Positions 60,601-64,000 of a stretch of DNA of 64,000 bases are shown one piece after another (within the stretch, counting starts at the first letter, position 1; each line of letters opens with the position of its first letter). This DNA is from Henckelia pumila (lineage: Eukaryota; Streptophyta; Magnoliopsida; Lamiales; Gesneriaceae). The stretch lies in contig NC_133120.1 of NCBI RefSeq assembly GCF_033568475.1, positions 93,948,151 through 94,012,150 on the forward strand. Direction: 5' to 3'. A program made the position numbers and the translations under genes. The notes under the pieces are model-generated. The model searched no databases, had not been told where the DNA came from, and was given only the letters and a program-made list of their open reading frames with translations.

Positions 60601-61381
60601 TTCAATGACCGGGTTTCTTGCAGTGATGGCAAACATCCTTGGATTTTTCCACGTTTGAAGCCTTTGTCTTGTTCTTATTCTCGGGTCCAATTTTCTTGGA
60701 TGGGGCAGAACGTTTCTTACCCTTTGTACTTGGCCCCTTCTTAGCAGAAGAAGAGGAGCCCACCAAGAGAACCGGTTTATCCTTCTTTAAAGTGGCTTCA
60801 TAAGTTACAAGCATATTGACCATCTCTTCAAGGGAGGCCTCTATCTTGTTCATATTGAAATTCACCACAAAACCGTCAAACGATGAAGGAAGAGAGAGAA
60901 GTAATAAGTCCACATTGAGTTCATGCTCCAATACCAATTCAAGCGTTACCAACTTCTGAATGAGCCAAATCACGCGTACCTCATGATCACGGACCGAAGT
61001 TCCTTCACGCATGCGACACGTCATTAACTCTTTTACAGTAGCGAACCTTTCAGCTCTCGATTGAGCCCCAAAAAGTTCCTTGAGTTGTACGTAAATGTCA
61101 GCAGCATTCACGGTATCCTCAAATCGCCTCTGGAGTTCATCAGACATCGAAGCTTGCATATAGCATTTGACCTTGATATCATGGTCCCACCATTTATCAA
61201 GTTTGGCCAACTCTTCCGGACTTATATCAGCTGGTGCTTCCTTCGAAGGAGATTTTTCTAACACGTAGAACATCTTCTCCGAGGTCAAGACAATATTCAA
61301 CTTGCGGAACCATTCCGTATAGTTTGCGCCAGTCAGTTTGTTTTGTTCAAAAATAGAGAATAGTGGATTGCACGAATTCAT
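57641..61381 (-). pseudogene. Copia A polyprotein, inactivated
   Basis: It has the same domain order as copia B, with all pieces in one frame: gag (MNSCNPLFSIFEQNKL at 61381), half a zinc knuckle (CHHCKKPGH), protease DTGCGSHIC (about 60505), pre-integrase, integrase (LIHTDVCGPF, SERRNRTLLDMVRSMM), reverse transcriptase (LYVDDILL) and RNase H to the stop at 57641. Four in-frame stops: TGA at 60602-60604 inside the zinc knuckle, TAA near 60540, TGA at 59966-59968 before the integrase, TAG at 58886-58888 in the reverse transcriptase. Compared with copia B about 58 codons (about 174 nt) are missing between integrase and reverse transcriptase near 59045, removing the start of the reverse transcriptase. 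It is clearly non-functional and a close relative of copia B. Confidence 0.93.
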
Positions 61382-62539
61382 CTTAATGAAATACTGAAAA
61401 GAAACAGACAATAATCAGTGATTGTTTAATTAATTTACTAAGACATAAAATAAGGCGAGTTTAATTTTATGAATTAAACTCCCACTATTTTAACGATTCC
61501 ACCACCCTCTAGTGAAAACGAGAGAATTATTTTCTTTAGTGGGAACATGGAGCCCAATTGACAAAACATGGTCCCGAATAATATCAGCCAACCATTCTCT
61601 TCAAAAGGTAGAGCCCAATTGTTTCCAAAACAATCCCCATGTTATTTACCTCATGTCCAGTAAGGGCCCAATAATATGACGCCGTTTATTGTGACATGTC
61701 AAGATGACCCATCAATATTAAGTTGTGATGGACGGTCGCCATGTGGATCCCCAATAATATGAGCCAATCCCATGGGATTTCCACCCAACTTACAACATGT
61801 GTCGATCCAATGTACAGCTTTCCGACGAACGAGCCCCCCCAATAATATGAGCCGGACCATGCCCGGGGGTAGCATCTCATACATTGATCATTGATGGAAG
61901 GTAGGAACATTTAAACAATATTTAAATTCCCTTTTGTTAATCTTGATATCAATTTTAAATAAAATTTAAAATGAGGGATTTTAATTTTGAAAAGGTTTGT
62001 CTCATCATTCAAAATTTTGTATGCTTGCGGGATTCATACAATTTAGTCTAAACATGCATACAACAATAATATCATATATTATATTTTAGGATGATCGATT
62101 CCATTACTAGTCGACCCGTGGTTGCCAATCACGAGTCTAAGTCCAATCCTAGGTGATATGAAAGTATGCAATGCAATCCTATTACATTGTGTTTCCAATT
62201 TACATTTCTTCAGTTTTTATCATTGCTTGCTGGGCCCACCTTCATCGTCAAAATCTCCCACTATTTCTAGTGAATTTACAATAAATTACTATGACAAATA
62301 AAGGGATACATTATAGGGATGGGAACGGGCCATAAACCAGGCCCACTTTTATTACAAATGATAAAATCAAATTGGGCCATAAACCAGACCCATTAATAAA
62401 ACCCAACAATCAATAATAAAGCCAAATGTAAACAACCTAACATACACTTATAACATTGGTCATGGCAATCGATCATCCTTATCCAATATTTAATTCAAAA
62501 TTAATTCATTGGATAACATGCAATGACAATAAATTTAAA

Positions 62540-62665
62540 TAGATAAAATCATATTTCATACATAAAATCTTATTTTATATATAAAATCATATTTTATCTA
62601 ATTTATTCATAAAATCATATTTTATATATAAAATCTTATTTCATATATAAAATCATATTTTATTA
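62540..62665. repeat. AT-rich minisatellite in copia A leader
   Basis: Repeats of ATAAAATCATATTTTAT / ATAAAATCTTATTTTAT in loose tandem, as in copia B at 54225-54380. Confidence 0.75.
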
Positions 62666-62879
62666 TCAATTGTACCAAAATAATTAATCTAAAGATTTAA
62701 TTTATTGGATTAAATTTATAAATTTTCAAAATTCAAAATTTATCCAAAAATTAATTTTCTTAAAATTTTGGGCTCAAACAATTTTGACCCATTGCCTCAT
62801 GGACTAATCCAAACAATTTTCAATTGGTCTAAAAATTATAATTTCTAAAATTATAAAATAAAAAAAAATTTAAATATAA

Positions 62880-63240
62880 TTTTGGGGCTGCCCGGGACAA
62901 TCCCGGGCAGCCCGCCCTGCCCTGCTAGGCTGGGCCATAGCCCAGCCTAGCTTTCGGCCCAGCCGAGCGCTGGGCTAGGGCAACAGTTGCCCTAGCCCAG
63001 CTGCTGGGCCACTGGGCCGCCACCTGCAGCCCAGTTGCGCGCTGGGCTAGGGTAACATTTGCCCTGGCCCAGCCGCCAGGCTACTGGGCCGCCTTACGCG
63101 GCCCAGCTGGGTGATTGGCTAGGGCAACGGTTGCCCTAGCCCATCATGCTGGGCTGCCGAGTGCAGCCCAGCGGCGCGCAGCACGGCGGGCGGCGGCTGC
63201 CCGCTGCCCATTCGGGCAGCCGGCAGCCCCCCGCCCCCCC
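62880..63240. repeat. GC-rich hairpin array in copia A leader
   Basis: The palindrome GGGCTAGGGCAAC / GTTGCCCTAGCCC (or a close variant) recurs three times (about 62970-63000, 63045-63070, 63115-63143), with GGGCCGCC...GGCCCAGC linkers in units of about 75 bp. Flanking inverted pairs include CCCGGGACAATCCCGGG and GGCTGGGCCATAGCCCAGCC. It is about 360 bp of GC-rich sequence. Confidence 0.9.
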
Positions 63241-63313
63241 AAATTTTTTTTTCTTCAGTTTTGAAAATTGAGGCATGGTACAATTTTGATAAAATTTTAA
63301 TCGTATGATCCGA

Positions 63314-63335
63314 GAGCAACCTGGCTCTGATACCA
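63314..63335 (-). promoter_or_regulatory. Copia A primer-binding site
   Basis: On the minus strand it reads TGGTATCAGAGCCAGGTTGC, a standard initiator methionine tRNA primer site, directly inside the right LTR. Confidence 0.88.
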
Positions 63336-63336
63336 C

Positions 63337-64000
63337 TGTTGGAACACGGTCGTTCTTCGGATCGAAAAATGATACCCGTTGCAGCGGAAGTTTTAAAATT
63401 TTATATGGAACAATTCCATATCATGGGTATCAAATTCCTATGATTAAAATTGATAACATAAAATTTAAACAATGTAAATTTTACCTTAAAATCTCGAAGC
63501 GAGATTATGGACACCAACAGATTAATCTGCTCTTGTTGTATATCCCAGGAACTGATGAACGAACGTTTCTTCAATCAGGTCCACGAACGGAGATTTAATC
63601 CCTCTGATAGACTGCACTAGAAAGTCTATCAGAAGTTTCTACGAAGAAAAATTAACAGATTTGATCTGTTAAACCAGACTGCAATTTCGAAAATTACAGG
63701 CTGGATTTTCGATGACAGAGAGGGAGAGGGGCGGCGGCCACCTAGAGAGAGAACCCTAGGGTTTTCGAAAATTTTTTGCCTTCTTGTGTCAATTTTTATA
63801 CTGCAATAACTTATTTATAATGTGGACTGCTAACAGCTTAGGGCCCATTAGTCATAAGTTCAAGCCTGACAAGCAAAGCCCGCATGTTCAGAAATTAATA
63901 TAAAAATCATCGTGACTCAGATTGATAAACCAATTTCACCAATGTGCACAGAAACCATTTCTGCATCTTTTAAAGTCAACACAAATTTTCTGAATCCAAA
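63337..64000 (-). repeat. Copia A: right (5') LTR, truncated by the window end
   Basis: It begins TGTTGGAACACGGTCG and aligns without gaps to 46347-47010, with about 24 substitutions in 664 bp by eye. The rest of the LTR and the target duplication are outside the window. Confidence 0.92.

Larger units (their letters stand above)
61412..63313 (-). other. Copia A 5' leader (about 1.9 kb)
   Basis: The layout equals that of copia B: four CCAATAATATGAGCC-type motifs (about 61574, 61668, 61750, 61845), a conserved middle stretch with GGGAACGGGCCATAAACCAG, an AT minisatellite and a GC hairpin array. The AT and middle parts are similar to copia B while the GC hairpins are not. Confidence 0.6.

Noticed and set aside
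1-64000. tRNA, rRNA or snoRNA genes
   Set aside because: No cloverleaf with A/B box pair or rRNA segment was recognised by eye; the only tRNA-like strings are retrotransposon primer-binding sites. A covariance-model scan would settle this.

Overview
The window is nuclear DNA from a flowering plant, most likely a eudicot. It is AT-rich and its genes have GT-AG introns. It carries plant-specific families: a PMT-type Golgi methyltransferase, a type-B response regulator and a plant TRF-like Myb protein. It is also packed with plant hAT, Mutator-like, MITE, Ty1/copia and Ty3/gypsy elements. I cannot name the species from sequence alone. No rRNA or tRNA gene, CRISPR array or bacterial-type operon was seen.

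The left 38 kb is gene territory. It holds five apparently intact protein genes: a PMT26-like methyltransferase (minus, 3033-6647, 8 coding exons), a TRF-like/Myb telobox protein (minus, 11383-16259, 8 exons), an alpha/beta hydrolase (minus, 21573-23728, 5 exons), a divergent type-B response regulator (plus, 26189-28794, 6 exons) and TAF9 (plus, 36286-37188, 2 exons). Exon models were built by hand from splice sites, reading phase and family conservation. Between and inside these genes lie small DNA transposons: a foldback element near 0.7-1.0 kb, a 1.37-kb near-palindrome at 9.24-10.61 kb, two hAT-like elements with target duplications, three copies of one MITE family, and a hairpin MITE inside a TA microsatellite. 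A gypsy LTR relic (17.2-19.6 kb) is split by one of the hAT elements. A roughly 1.46-kb tandem duplication of AT-rich units fills 31.5-35.0 kb.

The right 26 kb (38259-64000) is a Russian-doll nest of LTR retrotransposons, all coding on the minus strand. Copia C (oldest by position) landed in a duplicated, broken 3' piece of the alpha/beta hydrolase gene. A gypsy element landed in the reverse-transcriptase region of copia C. Copia A landed in the right LTR of the gypsy. Copia B landed in the left LTR of copia A, with a perfect GATAG target duplication. Every polyprotein with enough sequence to judge is broken by stops, frameshifts or a deletion. Copia B, the innermost, has LTRs only about 1% different and is the youngest. 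Both copia A and B have long leaders with an AT-rich minisatellite and then an array of GC-rich perfect hairpins beside the primer-binding site. The hairpin sequences differ completely between the two elements.

I did not find a convincing new enzyme system. The points most worth a second look are the fast-changing hairpin leaders, three separate tandem duplications that all have a 42-bp period, the mismatch between nesting order and LTR divergence, and the partial hydrolase duplication that hosts the nest.
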